A DNA stretch of 28,069 bases from an uncultured Porphyromonadaceae bacterium (GCA_900541555.1 UQKE01000029.1:1-28069); one strand, 5' to 3'; shown: positions 1-8,615, counted from the stretch's first letter. Numbers and translations are program-made. The notes: a model not told the origin generated them from the sequence alone.

Positions 1-156
1 TCTTTGTATAAGACAAGCTGCATCTCGGCATAACCGCTCAAACAAGTTTGGCGCTCCTGCGCTTGATTTGCATTATCTTTGTATAAGACAAGCTGCATCT
101 CGGCATAACCGCTCAAACAAGTTTGGCGCTTCTGCGCTCGATTTGCATTATCTTTG
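1..156 (+). repeat. Tandem 75-bp promoter-bearing repeat, two full units plus start of a third
   Basis: Units run 1-75 and 76-150 and differ at only two positions; a third starts at 151 and diverges after about 8 nt. Each unit holds an inverted repeat (CAAAC-AA-GTTTG, 40-50 and 115-125) and ends in TTGCATTATCTTTG, whose TATCTTTG (74-81, 149-156) matches the Bacteroidales -7 element TAnnTTTG. A TTTG lies 23 nt upstream of each -7, slightly wider than the usual 19-21. The array probably supplies promoters for the helicase gene starting at 263. Relatives occur at 26081-26185 and 28016-28042. The array is cut by the window edge, so its true copy number is unknown. Confidence 0.85.
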
Positions 157-185
157 CACTGCGATTTGAATGCATCGCAAAGATA
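149..185. repeat. Inverted repeat with face-to-face -7 motifs
   Basis: TATCTTTGC at 149-157 is matched by its reverse complement GCAAAGATA at 177-185, and an inner pair TGCGAT/ATCGCA lies between them. Each arm contains a TAnnTTTG -7 motif, pointing rightward on the plus strand and leftward on the minus strand. No TTTG is visible at the -33 position for the leftward one. The element may be two opposed promoters or a hairpin in the helicase leader. From 186 to 262 the sequence is AT-rich and I see nothing else in it. Confidence 0.5.
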
Positions 186-262
186 TAATTTATTTATGAC
201 ATTCATCAACTTATTTTCTATATTTTTTTAAACAATCGTAACAAAAACGAACAATAGCCCTC

Positions 263-1594
263 ATGAAAGAATCAATCATATTGCAAAACATATCGCAAAA
301 ACTTGGCATTTCTGAAATTAATGCCATGCAAAAGCAAATGCTTGAACAAGCAAACAAAAAAAATCTCATTTTGCTTGCGCCAACCGGTTCCGGAAAAACT
401 TTGGCATTTGCCGCGACATTGCTAAAAACCATAAAACCTCACAACGATTCCGTCCAAGCCGTCATCGTAACGCCATCTCGAGAATTGGCGATACAAACAA
501 GCAAAGTGCTCCAAGCGATAGCAACCGGATATAAAACCACTTGTTGCTATGGAGGGCATCGCTTTGAAGACGAAAAAAAGTCATTATCGATTGCTCCCGA
601 CATAGTCGTAGGAACTCCCGGCCGATTGCTCGACCATTTGCAACGCGGCACCATCGAATTCCAACGCACATCGACATTGATTCTTGACGAATTCGACAAA
701 TCATTGGAACTTGGATTCTTAGACGAAATGCGTAAAATCTTGCGGCGCATGCCGTCGCTGTCGCGCCGAATCCTGACTTCTGCAACCGACATCGAAGAAA
801 TTCCTCCCTTCATCGGACTCCAAAACGCACAAACAATCGACTTTCGCGACTACAATCCCGTAAAGGAACGAATCGAAATTCACATTGTCCGCTCAGAAGA
901 GAAAGACAAGCTACAATGCCTGACGAAACTGCTCAACCGTCTCGGCGATGAAAAAACAATCGCATTTGTCAATTATCGGGATGCAGCCGAACGCGTGTAC
1001 GAACACATCACATCGAAAGGCTTCCACGCCGGAGTTTACCATGGCAAATTAGAGCAACACGAGCGCGAAACTGCCATTGCCCTGCTCAACAACGGCACTT
1101 TCAGAACTCTTATTTGCACCGATTTGGGAGCTCGCGGGCTCGACATCGACAATGTGGCCAACATCGTACACTACCACCTTCCCGTTTCCGAAGAAGCCTA
1201 CATCCATCGAAACGGGCGTACCGCCAGAATTGACCGCTCCGGAAAAATTTACATAATCGCCGGTCCCGACGAGCATATTCCCGAATACATCAAATACGAT
1301 TCAGAACTGCACCTCGACGATGCCGCCTCTGAAAACACAGGCGTCGAGATAGCATCATTGATATTATCTGCCGGAAAGAAAGAAAAAATATCCCGTGCCG
1401 ACATTTTAGGATTTCTTGTGGCAAAAGGCGGCATAACGGCCGAGAAAGTCGGAAAAATCGACATATTCGACCACTACTCCATTGTCGCCGTGCCTGCCCT
1501 TGAATCCAACGGCATTTTGCAGCGAATAGGCAAGGAAAAAATAAAAAACAAGCGAGTCCGCTTTTCGCTCGTCCGAAGTCCTTTCCGAAAATAG
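263..1594 (+). CDS. DEAD-box-type ATP-dependent RNA helicase, DbpA-like
   Basis: This 443-residue superfamily 2 helicase probably remodels RNA, most likely during ribosome assembly. Visible motifs are Walker A APTGSGKT (39-46), PSRELA (71-76), GTPGR (117-121), motif II DEFD (142-145), SAT (173-175), ARGLD (290-294) and HRNGRTAR (315-322). The tail (about 361-437) resembles the DbpA RNA-binding domain, with the pattern ADILGFL, GKIDIFD, VAVP. In E. coli DbpA that domain recognises 23S rRNA hairpin 92. Motif II reads DEFD rather than DEAD, which I believe is usual for the Bacteroidota branch. The ATG at 263 precedes the N-terminal Q-motif region, and no Shine-Dalgarno is present. The gene stands alone, read from the upstream repeat array and ended by a hairpin at 1598. 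The RNA target is inferred. Confidence 0.93.
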   Translation: MKESIILQNISQKLGISEINAMQKQMLEQANKKNLILLAPTGSGKTLAFAATLLKTIKPHNDSVQAVIVTPSRELAIQTSKVLQAIATGYKTTCCYGGHRFEDEKKSLSIAPDIVVGTPGRLLDHLQRGTIEFQRTSTLILDEFDKSLELGFLDEMRKILRRMPSLSRRILTSATDIEEIPPFIGLQNAQTIDFRDYNPVKERIEIHIVRSEEKDKLQCLTKLLNRLGDEKTIAFVNYRDAAERVYEHITSKGFHAGVYHGKLEQHERETAIALLNNGTFRTLICTDLGARGLDIDNVANIVHYHLPVSEEAYIHRNGRTARIDRSGKIYIIAGPDEHIPEYIKYDSELHLDDAASENTGVEIASLILSAGKKEKISRADILGFLVAKGGITAEKVGKIDIFDHYSIVAVPALESNGILQRIGKEKIKNKRVRFSLVRSPFRK

Positions 1595-1597
1595 AAC

Positions 1598-1639
1598 AAA
1601 AAAGCAAGCGCATCTTCATGAGACACGCTTGCTTTTTTT
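1598..1639. terminator. Bidirectional intrinsic terminator
   Basis: The stem GCAAGCG (1604-1610) pairs with CGCTTGC (1626-1632). An A-run lies on the left and a run of seven T on the right, so it can end the helicase transcript on the plus strand and the rpmE transcript on the minus strand. Confidence 0.9.
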
Positions 1640-1658
1640 CGTTTTTTGTTACCCTTTG

Positions 1659-1913
1659 TTACTTCTTCACGCGATTTCCGTAACGGTTCATGAACTTGTC
1701 CACACGGCCGGCCGTATCGACGAGCTTTTGCTTGCCCGTGAAGAACGGATGCGACGAACTTGTGATTTCAAGTTTCACAAGCGGATATGTAACACCATCT
1801 AATTCAATCGTTTCTTTCGAAGCTACTGTCGAACGAGTGATAAACGTTTCGCCATTCGACATGTCTTTAAAAACGACTTCGCGATAGTTTGAAGGATGAA
1901 TGTCTTTTTTCAT
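1659..1913 (-). CDS. rpmE2: 50S ribosomal protein L31, type B (zinc-free)
   Basis: An 84-residue bL31 of type B that sits in the 50S subunit at the bridge to the 30S head. It starts [11 protein letters not shown] and contains [11 protein letters not shown] and GRVDKF. It has no cysteine, so it lacks the CxxC zinc site of type A L31, as expected for the zinc-independent form. The frame stays open up to 1985, but a consensus promoter (-7 at 1983-1990) lies across that point, so the ATG at 1913 is the start and the leader is about 60 nt. The gene is a single unit, convergent with the helicase and sharing its terminator. No paralogous type A gene is in the window, so zinc regulation cannot be judged here. 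Confidence 0.96.
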   Translation of the reverse strand: MKKDIHPSNYREVVFKDMSNGETFITRSTVASKETIELDGVTYPLVKLEITSSSHPFFTGKQKLVDTAGRVDKFMNRYGNRVKK

Positions 1914-1982
1914 TTTTATATATGCTTTAAATATTTTCAAATTGTGTGTCGCCGGTAAAAACGACTTCTTCGCAATGGCGTG

Positions 1983-2012
1983 CAAATGTACGCATTATTT
2001 TCCAAACACAAA
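1983..2012 (-). promoter_or_regulatory. Promoter of rpmE2
   Basis: Read on the minus strand, TTTG (2012-2009) is followed after 18 nt by TACATTTG (1990-1983), matching the Bacteroidales -33/-7 consensus. Transcription would start near 1976. Confidence 0.8.
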
Positions 2013-2050
2013 AACTTCATTCATTTTTTTCAGCATTTTCATTCGCCAAA

Positions 2051-4084
2051 TCATTTCGTCAAAGGAGAATAATCGTGCGAATAACGAAGCATTTGGCTCA
2101 CATAATCTTCGGAATAGTCAATTGCCACATCAACGACATCCCCATTCGCATCCACCTCTGCCTTGTAAACAGGATTGACAAATCCCTTATACGGAGCAAT
2201 GTTCAACCGCTCGTAACGTTCGAGCACTTCTTCGTGGAGCTTGCGATCGACTTTCACGGCATAATCCTCCACCAAGCGACGGCCGGCCTCGTAATCGCCT
2301 TCCGACTTGATGCGTTGCACTTCTGCCAACAATTGGCCGAACAAATCGCGCAATTTCCGGTAATCGTTGATTTTGATATACGTTTTGCCATCCTTTTCCA
2401 CCAATTCGATCACATTGTCTTTTTGTCCATGCTCATAGACCCATTTTGAAATCAATTGGCGATTGCGCATGTGCGCTTCTTCTATGTTTTTGCCCAATTC
2501 GATGCGCATCAGCTGCGTCATCATTCCGTTTAATATGTACTTGTAGTATTCCGCCTTGTAGGCATCCGGATTGTCGAGCAATCCCAATTCCAACAATTTA
2601 GGATCGGCAAGATAATATAAAGCAAACAAGTCGGCGCGTGTTTCTTCAAGCGTAGAGCCGTGTTCTTTCAATGCATCGTCGTGCACGCCGGGAAGAAGTT
2701 TGCCGGATGCATGGCCCAAGCATTCGTGCAAATCCGTATGGAGATTGTCCACTATGAACAAGTATTTGTCCATCAAATCGCTCGTTTCCTTGTCTATGAC
2801 AAACTCCTCATTAAACCCGTCGCCATGCGAAGCTTGATCGTAAGCTTCTGTGATATTCTCCAACGTGACAGATTTTGAACCGTGCGCCGCCCGTATCCAA
2901 TTCGCATTCGGCAGATTGATGCCGATAGGAGTAGCCGGATAGGCATCGCCCGCCAAAATTGCAGCAGTTATGACCTTCGCCGTAACGCCCTTCACTTCTT
3001 CTTTTTTAAATCGGGAATCCACCGGAGAATGGCTTTCAAACCATTGAGCATTTTCGCTGATTACTTCTGTGCGGTGAGACGCTTTCTCGTTTTTAAAATT
3101 CACAATCGATTCCCATGCACCTTTGTAGCCCAGCGGATCACCGTAGCTTTCAATAAATCCATTGATAAAATCCACTGTGCTGACAACATCCTCAACCCAC
3201 AATATGGAATATTCGTCGAATGTTTTCAGATTTCCTGTGGTATAGTATTCTATCAATTTCGCAATGTGCGCCTTTTGTTGTTCGTTCTCGGCATATTCCT
3301 CGGCTTTTTGCAAATTTTCGACAATCTTTTCGATTGCTTCCGTATATCGTCCTCCCAGCTTGTAGACTTCTTCCGTCAATTTTCCATCTTTTTTTACCAA
3401 CCGCGAGTTCAAGCCGTAAGAAATGGGCTGAGACGGATCGTCGGTCTTTTTCATTTCCGCATAAAATTGCTCCACCTCAGCTTGCGTGACGCCATCGTAA
3501 TAATTATTGGCAGAAGTGGCTATCAAATCCTGCCCTGCCGCTTGATTCACCCGTTTTGGCAAAACCGTCGGATCGAAAATCACCGGCATGACTTCTTCCA
3601 GAAACGCATCGACTGTCTGCCCGTCCTTCAACAAAAGTTCGTCGGCAGGCACGCTCCTAATTTGCCTTTCAAAAAACGACTGCGAAAATTCGGGAACAAA
3701 TTTATCCGTCGAATAATGATGGTAAATGCCATTGGCAAACCATACCTGTTTCAAGTAGGTAAGAAAATTCTTATAGTCGGGAATGTTCACATCGCCCTTG
3801 TAGTTCTTATAAATGGCTTCCAAAGCTGTGCGGATAGCAAGGTTGTATTTGCCATTTTGATCTGTCAGGATATCTCGCCCGTAGAGAGCTGCTTCCGTCA
3901 GATAATACACTAATGTCTTCTGCCGCAACGAAAGTTTCTCGAAGTCCGTCACCTTGTAACGCAACACTTCAATGTCTGCAAATCTATCCACTTTATAATT
4001 AAATTCAGTCGCGCCGGCTTTTCCCGTAATTGCCGAGCCCAATACAACGGCAACGGTAGCCGAAATAATAAAATTTGTCTTCAT
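2051..4084 (-). CDS. Dipeptidyl peptidase III (peptidase family M49), exported
   Basis: This zinc metallopeptidase of 677 residues removes dipeptides from peptide N-termini. The family signature is the six-residue zinc motif HECLGH (453-458), followed by EETRAD (480-485), which gives the third zinc ligand. The cysteine in HECLGH, where eukaryotic enzymes read HELLGH, is the form I know from Bacteroides thetaiotaomicron DPP III. NGIYHHYS and NLPNANWIRAAHGSKS are further conserved blocks. The N-terminus (MKTNFIISATVAVVLGSA) is a likely Sec signal peptide without a lipobox cysteine, so a soluble periplasmic enzyme is inferred. An ATG at 4093 would add three residues; I prefer 4084 because it opens the signal peptide. 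The start lies 12 nt after the rlmI-like stop, so it is the last gene of that run. Confidence 0.93.
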   Translation of the reverse strand: MKTNFIISATVAVVLGSAITGKAGATEFNYKVDRFADIEVLRYKVTDFEKLSLRQKTLVYYLTEAALYGRDILTDQNGKYNLAIRTALEAIYKNYKGDVNIPDYKNFLTYLKQVWFANGIYHHYSTDKFVPEFSQSFFERQIRSVPADELLLKDGQTVDAFLEEVMPVIFDPTVLPKRVNQAAGQDLIATSANNYYDGVTQAEVEQFYAEMKKTDDPSQPISYGLNSRLVKKDGKLTEEVYKLGGRYTEAIEKIVENLQKAEEYAENEQQKAHIAKLIEYYTTGNLKTFDEYSILWVEDVVSTVDFINGFIESYGDPLGYKGAWESIVNFKNEKASHRTEVISENAQWFESHSPVDSRFKKEEVKGVTAKVITAAILAGDAYPATPIGINLPNANWIRAAHGSKSVTLENITEAYDQASHGDGFNEEFVIDKETSDLMDKYLFIVDNLHTDLHECLGHASGKLLPGVHDDALKEHGSTLEETRADLFALYYLADPKLLELGLLDNPDAYKAEYYKYILNGMMTQLMRIELGKNIEEAHMRNRQLISKWVYEHGQKDNVIELVEKDGKTYIKINDYRKLRDLFGQLLAEVQRIKSEGDYEAGRRLVEDYAVKVDRKLHEEVLERYERLNIAPYKGFVNPVYKAEVDANGDVVDVAIDYSEDYVSQMLRYSHDYSPLTK

Positions 4085-4096
4085 ACAATCCAAAGT

Positions 4097-5278
4097 TTAT
4101 TCCACATATAACACTAATCCTTTCAAATATTCACCTTCCGGATGATAGATGCTCACCGGATGATCGGCCGGCTGCGTCAATTGGTGCAAAATTCGGACAC
4201 GCCGTCCCGATTGGGCCGCTGCGCTAAACACCGACAAGCGGAACTGTTCGCGGCTGACTGCCTGCGAACAAGAAAAAGTAAACAGCAATCCGCCTTTCGC
4301 AATTTTTGAAAATGCTTTGGCATTCAAGCGGCGATAGCCTATCAAAGCATTGCGCAATGCGCTCTTATGCTTGGCAAATGCCGGCGGGTCCAACACAATC
4401 AAATCATACTCCTGCTCCATTTCGTCAAGGAAATGGAAAGCATCGTCGACAAAAGCCCGATGGCGCGTATCGTCAGGATAATTCAACGCCACATTCGCTT
4501 CCGTCAACCGTATCGCTTTCTCCGAGCTGTCGACCGAATGGACCGCTTTTGCCCCGCCGCGAAGCGCATAAACGGAAAATCCCCCCGTATAACAAAACAT
4601 GTTGAGCACCGTGCGCCCTTTTGCATAATGCTCGAGAAGCGAGCGATTGTCCCGCTGGTCGATAAAGAAGCCGGTTTTTTGGCCTTTTAGCCAATCCACA
4701 TAAAAACTCAAGCCATTCTCCATCGCCTTGTTGTCTTCATACTGTCCGATTATATAATCGTTTTGAGGATCAAGGTGTGCTTTATAGGGCAATGTCGTTT
4801 CCGATTTATAATATACATTCCGTATCCATCCCGCTTCAAATTCCACAAGCGACTTCGCGATGAGATTTCGCGCAAAATGCATCCCCGGAGAATGCGCTTG
4901 CATGATAGCGGTGTGCCCATAAACATCGACCACCAACCCCGGCAAGAAATCGCCTTCGCCATGCACCAATCGGAAAGCATTGTTGTCGGAACGAAGCAAT
5001 CCTGCCGTTTTCCTTAATTCAAAAGCGCGACGCAAACGCTCGGCAAAAAAAGCGCTGCCAATCTCTTGCTCGTCGAACGAAAGAATTCTCACGGCAATGC
5101 TTCCTATCTGGTAATGTCCCACTGCGGCAAATGCTCCCGTCGAAGTGTACACCGACACGATATCGCCTTCCTCTATCCCGTCGTCGAGCTTTGCAATAGC
5201 TCCTGAAAAAATCCACGGATGAAAACGACCCAGCGATTCCTCTTTGCCGCGTTTCAATATCACCTTTTTATAATCCAT
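4097..5278 (-). CDS. rlmI: Class I rRNA methyltransferase, RlmI-like (23S rRNA m5C)
   Basis: This 393-residue protein resembles RlmI, which methylates C5 of cytosine 1962 in 23S rRNA with S-adenosylmethionine. An N-terminal PUA-like RNA-binding region (about 3-70, with GRFHPWIFSGAI) is followed by a linker domain and a Rossmann methyltransferase domain. Visible there are QKTGFFIDQRDNR (200-212), the SAM motif LNMFCYTGGFSVYAL (225-239), LDPPAF (296-301) and SCSQ (336-339) with the likely catalytic cysteine. The length matches the family. It starts 6 nt after the rseP stop and ends just before the DPP III gene, so all three are probably one transcript with dxr. The exact target base is inferred from the family. 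Confidence 0.9.
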   Translation of the reverse strand: MDYKKVILKRGKEESLGRFHPWIFSGAIAKLDDGIEEGDIVSVYTSTGAFAAVGHYQIGSIAVRILSFDEQEIGSAFFAERLRRAFELRKTAGLLRSDNNAFRLVHGEGDFLPGLVVDVYGHTAIMQAHSPGMHFARNLIAKSLVEFEAGWIRNVYYKSETTLPYKAHLDPQNDYIIGQYEDNKAMENGLSFYVDWLKGQKTGFFIDQRDNRSLLEHYAKGRTVLNMFCYTGGFSVYALRGGAKAVHSVDSSEKAIRLTEANVALNYPDDTRHRAFVDDAFHFLDEMEQEYDLIVLDPPAFAKHKSALRNALIGYRRLNAKAFSKIAKGGLLFTFSCSQAVSREQFRLSVFSAAAQSGRRVRILHQLTQPADHPVSIYHPEGEYLKGLVLYVE

Positions 5279-5284
5279 CCTTCG

Positions 5285-6664
5285 CTATTTAATAAAGAAT
5301 CGATAAATATCGTTGGCATTCGCATAAAACAACAGCAGTATCAGCAATCCCAACCCGATCATCGTCGAACGCTCCATCACCTTTTGGCTCGGTTGCCGCC
5401 CCGTGATCATCTCATACAACACAAACACGACATGGCCGCCGTCCAACGCCGGTATCGGCAAAATGTTCATGAATGCAAGAGCCACGGAAATAAACGCCGT
5501 GATAAACCAAAATTGATACCAGCTCCATTCCGCCGGAAACATATCGCCTATGGCGCCAAATCCACCAAGGCTTTGAGCTCCTTCTTTCGTGAAGATGTAT
5601 TTCATCTGCCCCACATAAGAAGTCAATTTGTCTACACCTATCTCAATGCCTCTGGGTATCGATTGGAATATGTTGTACTTAATCGTTTGTGTCTTAAACA
5701 ATTCGTCGATAGGCGTAAGCATCACGCCGATTTTTCCCGATTCGGAAGTGTGCAATTTCGTAGTATATTCTTTCCCGCCTCGTTCATAAGTCAGCATAAT
5801 ATCCTTATCAAGACGCTGCGCCAATGCCGCGCTAAACACGTCCCACGTTTCCGTGCGCACGCTGTCGATGCCTACGATTCTGTCGCCTGCTTTCAAGCCG
5901 GCATCGATTGCCGCCTGTCCGGCAACCACATCCTTCACGACAACGGGGAAACGATAATCCATGAAAATGCGGTCTTCATGGTCGCGCAACTCGTTGCTCA
6001 CCGCAAGCAAAGAATTGCTTGGGATGTCGATTGTCACAGGTTTTCCTTCGCGCAACACGACAACTTGTTTCGCTTCCAATATCTTCTGCGTGGCATAGCC
6101 GAAATCGGAAGCATCCAGCTTCTCTCCATCGGCAGAAACCATGATATCGCCGTCGCGGAATCCGATTTGTTTCGCCGTTTCGCTATAAAACTTCATGCCA
6201 TACTCCGCATCGCCGAATTGGATATAACGGTCGCCCCACGTATATGCGATACCCGCATATATGACAATCGCAAGGATAAAATTAAACACGACTCCGGCAA
6301 TCATCACAAGCAAGCGTTGCCATGCCGGCTTTGCTCGAAATTCCCACGGTTGCACAGGCTGTTTCATCTGCTCCGTGTCCATAGACTCGTCAATCATTCC
6401 GGAGATCTTGCAATATCCGCCCAATGGAAGCCAGCCAAGCCCATATTCCGTATCGCGCCATGTGGCTTTATTTTCCGTGCCCGGCTTTTTTTTCGGCTTG
6501 TATTTAAACAAGCTAAACCATGGATCAAAAAATATATAGAATTTCTCTACCCTAATCCCAAACATCCGTGCAAATATATAATGCCCGAATTCATGCACGA
6601 TTACCAACAATCCAAATGCCGCAATCAACTGAACGGCCTTAATCCAAAAAGAAGATTCTTCCAT
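5285..6664 (-). CDS. rseP: RIP metalloprotease RseP (site-2 protease family)
   Basis: An inner-membrane zinc protease of 459 residues that cleaves transmembrane segments, classically anti-sigma factors and leftover signal peptides. The zinc motif HEFGH (24-28) lies in the first membrane segment, and the third ligand is in NILPIPALDGGH (400-411) in a C-terminal membrane segment. GGYCKI (82-87) follows the first segment. Two PDZ-like domains occupy roughly 150-215 and 240-300, with VSADGEKL and GLKAGDRIVGID. Another membrane segment is at about 118-140 and the last at about 433-447. It lies 25 nt downstream of dxr, a frequent bacterial pairing, and 6 nt upstream of the rlmI-like gene. The ATG at 6664 gives a short cytoplasmic or periplasmic lead before the first helix. 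Confidence 0.96.
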   Translation of the reverse strand: MEESSFWIKAVQLIAAFGLLVIVHEFGHYIFARMFGIRVEKFYIFFDPWFSLFKYKPKKKPGTENKATWRDTEYGLGWLPLGGYCKISGMIDESMDTEQMKQPVQPWEFRAKPAWQRLLVMIAGVVFNFILAIVIYAGIAYTWGDRYIQFGDAEYGMKFYSETAKQIGFRDGDIMVSADGEKLDASDFGYATQKILEAKQVVVLREGKPVTIDIPSNSLLAVSNELRDHEDRIFMDYRFPVVVKDVVAGQAAIDAGLKAGDRIVGIDSVRTETWDVFSAALAQRLDKDIMLTYERGGKEYTTKLHTSESGKIGVMLTPIDELFKTQTIKYNIFQSIPRGIEIGVDKLTSYVGQMKYIFTKEGAQSLGGFGAIGDMFPAEWSWYQFWFITAFISVALAFMNILPIPALDGGHVVFVLYEMITGRQPSQKVMERSTMIGLGLLILLLFYANANDIYRFFIK

Positions 6665-6689
6665 TTATTTCTCTCGTAGTGTGTATAAA

Positions 6690-7847
6690 TTAATTTATCA
6701 ATCCGCCGGCTATTGCTTGCATTTCGCTATTTGTTTGTATCAAATCTTCATAGCTCGGCTGTTCTATAAAAGAATTACGCGACAACGCAGTTGCCACTAT
6801 TTCAGGAATGTGCATAAATCCGATACGGTCAGAAAGGAATGCCGCGACAGCTACTTCGTTTGCCGCATTCAACGCGCAAGGGAGATTGCCGCCGCGCCGT
6901 ATGGCATCAAATGCCAAGCGCAACAACGGGAACTTTTCAAAATCGGGGCTTTCAAAAGTCAAAGTCGCATAATCGGCAACTTGCAATTTCCGGCATCCCG
7001 ACACCCTGCGTTGCGGATAGTTCAAAGCATATCGGATGGGCAGCCGCATGTCTGGCAATCCTAATTGAGCTTTCACCGAACCGTCGGCAAATTCCACCAT
7101 CGAATGAACTATCGACTGCGGATGCACCACAATTTCAATTCGCTCCGGTTCTATGCCGAAAAGCCATCGAGCTTCCATCATTTCAAATCCTTTATTCATC
7201 ATCGAAGCCGAATCGACAGTGACTTTTGCTCCCATTTTCCAATTCGGATGATTCAACACTTCCGCTTTCGATGCCCGACGCATATCGTCTATCGTTTTCG
7301 TGCGGAACGGTCCTCCGGAAGCCGTCAATATCAATTTGGAAATCGATTTATGGTCTTCTCCCGCCAAACATTGGAAAATGGCTGAATGCTCCGAATCCAC
7401 AGGCAATAAAACGGAACGCGACAACCGAAGCATTCGCGTGATCAATTCTCCTGCCACCACCAAAGTTTCCTTATTGGCAAGCGCGATTGTCTTCCCCGAC
7501 TCGATGGCCTTCATGGTAGGCGCCAAACCGCTATACCCGACCAAAGCCGTCACGACAATATCTACTTGCTCGTCGGCGGCAAGACACGCAATCGCTTCTT
7601 TCCCGCACAGCGTCTCTATGCCGGAGCCGCAAAGAGCATCTTTCAAAGCCCCATAATAACGCTCATCGGCTATTGCCACCTTTTTCGGCTTGAATTCCAA
7701 CGCCTGAGCGATCAAACGGTCCACATTCTTGTTGGCCGTCAATGCATACGGATAAAGGTCGTCGGGGTATTCTCGAACCACATCCAAAGTCTGCGTTCCA
7801 ATGGAGCCGGTGCTCCCTAATATGGCTATATTCTTTTTGCGTTGCAC
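6690..7847 (-). CDS. dxr: 1-deoxy-D-xylulose 5-phosphate reductoisomerase
   Basis: This enzyme converts 1-deoxy-D-xylulose 5-phosphate to 2-C-methyl-D-erythritol 4-phosphate with NADPH, the committed step of the MEP isoprenoid pathway. Visible are the dinucleotide motif GSTGSIG (10-16 from the chosen start), NKETLVVAGE, VDSEHSAIFQCL, ASGGPF, and NKGFEMMEARWLFG. I place the start at a GTG (7847-7845), giving 385 residues, the usual length. The frame remains open to an ATG at 7943, but a promoter (-7 at 7868-7875) lies inside that extension and the extra 32 residues do not look like Dxr. If the promoter call is wrong, the longer form remains possible. It leads the dxr-rseP-rlmI-DPP III run and is divergent from efp. 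Confidence 0.92.
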   Translation of the reverse strand: MQRKKNIAILGSTGSIGTQTLDVVREYPDDLYPYALTANKNVDRLIAQALEFKPKKVAIADERYYGALKDALCGSGIETLCGKEAIACLAADEQVDIVVTALVGYSGLAPTMKAIESGKTIALANKETLVVAGELITRMLRLSRSVLLPVDSEHSAIFQCLAGEDHKSISKLILTASGGPFRTKTIDDMRRASKAEVLNHPNWKMGAKVTVDSASMMNKGFEMMEARWLFGIEPERIEIVVHPQSIVHSMVEFADGSVKAQLGLPDMRLPIRYALNYPQRRVSGCRKLQVADYATLTFESPDFEKFPLLRLAFDAIRRGGNLPCALNAANEVAVAAFLSDRIGFMHIPEIVATALSRNSFIEQPSYEDLIQTNSEMQAIAGGLIN

Positions 7848-7867
7848 TCGTTTCGACGTTAATTTTG

Positions 7868-7899
7868 CAAAAGTAGAGGTTTTATTCCTTATTTTGAAA
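7868..7899 (-). promoter_or_regulatory. Promoter of the dxr operon
   Basis: On the minus strand TTTC (7899-7896, one change from TTTG) is followed after 20 nt by TACTTTTG (7875-7868). The expected start point near 7861 gives a leader of about 14 nt before the GTG at 7847. Confidence 0.65.
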
Positions 7900-7973
7900 T
7901 CCGCAAATAGAAAAAAACTTAACTGTTTCCCAACTTTATACAAACCAACAAGCCTTTTTTGAAGAAAAAAACA

Positions 7974-7981
7974 TAACTTTG
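7974..7981 (+). promoter_or_regulatory. -7 element of the efp promoter
   Basis: TAACTTTG followed by C matches TAnnTTTG, 34 nt before the efp ATG. I see no good TTTG at the -33 distance. It is divergent from the dxr promoter about 75 nt away. Confidence 0.65.
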
Positions 7982-8015
7982 CAGCCGTATTAACAGTAAT
8001 TAATCTTCACAGTAT

Positions 8016-8582
8016 ATGATTAACGCTCAAGACATCAAGAACGGAACCTGCATCCGCATGGATGGCAAATTGTATTTTTGCATCGAATTCCTCCACGTGA
8101 AACCCGGAAAAGGCAACACATTTATGCGCACCAAACTGAAAGATGTGGTCAACGGATACGTTATCGAACGTAGATTCAACATCGGCGAAAAATTGGAAGA
8201 CGTGCGCGTAGAACGTCGCCCATACCAATATCTTTACCAAGAAGGCGGAGATTTCATTTTCATGAACAACGAAACCTTCGAGCAAATTCCTATTCACAAA
8301 GATTTGATCACCGGCGTCGACTACATGAAAGAAGGCGACACCGTAGAAGTCGTTTCGGACGCATCGACCGAGACCGTGCTCTACGCAGAAATGCCTATCA
8401 AGACGCAACTCAAAATCACTTACACCGAGCCGGGGCTTAAAGGCGACACCGCTACCAACACTTTAAAACCCGCTACGGTAGAAACGGGGGCAACCGTGCG
8501 CGTTCCGTTGTTTATCAACGAAGGCGAAATCATCGAAGTCGATACGCGCGAAGGCTCTTACGTGGGACGCGTAAAAGCATAA
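8016..8582 (+). CDS. efp: Translation elongation factor P
   Basis: EF-P (188 residues) binds between the P and E sites and rescues ribosomes stalled at consecutive prolines. It has the KOW-like N-terminal domain and two OB domains. The tip loop reads KPGKGNTF, so Lys32 occupies the place of the modified Lys34 of E. coli EF-P. The C-terminal signature is near [20 protein letters not shown]. The modification system is not visible in this window. The ATG at 8016 is the only sensible start, without a Shine-Dalgarno. It is a single-gene unit with a strong terminator at 8616. Confidence 0.97.
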   Translation: MINAQDIKNGTCIRMDGKLYFCIEFLHVKPGKGNTFMRTKLKDVVNGYVIERRFNIGEKLEDVRVERRPYQYLYQEGGDFIFMNNETFEQIPIHKDLITGVDYMKEGDTVEVVSDASTETVLYAEMPIKTQLKITYTEPGLKGDTATNTLKPATVETGATVRVPLFINEGEIIEVDTREGSYVGRVKA

Positions 8583-8615
8583 ACCGACATCACATCCCCA
8601 AGATTCATAAAACTG

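Noticed and set aside
142..145. DEFD in place of DEAD (residue numbers, helicase at 263-1594) as a sign of a damaged enzyme
   Set aside because: The aspartate and glutamate that bind metal and activate water are kept, all other motifs are intact, and I believe this variant is normal for the Bacteroidota branch.
1..156. Possible CRISPR array
   Set aside because: The 75-bp units are directly adjacent without unique spacers, and no cas genes are present.
1914..1985. N-terminal extension of L31 by 24 residues
   Set aside because: The ATG at 1985 falls within the -7 element of the gene's own promoter, and L31 type B normally starts MKKDIHP.
2882..3913. Open frame of 343 codons on the plus strand
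   Set aside because: It lies wholly antisense to the dipeptidyl peptidase III gene, has no recognisable domain, and shows the Arg/His/Phe-rich composition of a shadow frame.
5219..6679. Open frame of 486 codons on the plus strand
   Set aside because: It is antisense to rseP, whose zinc motifs and PDZ domains are clear. The composition is that of a shadow frame.
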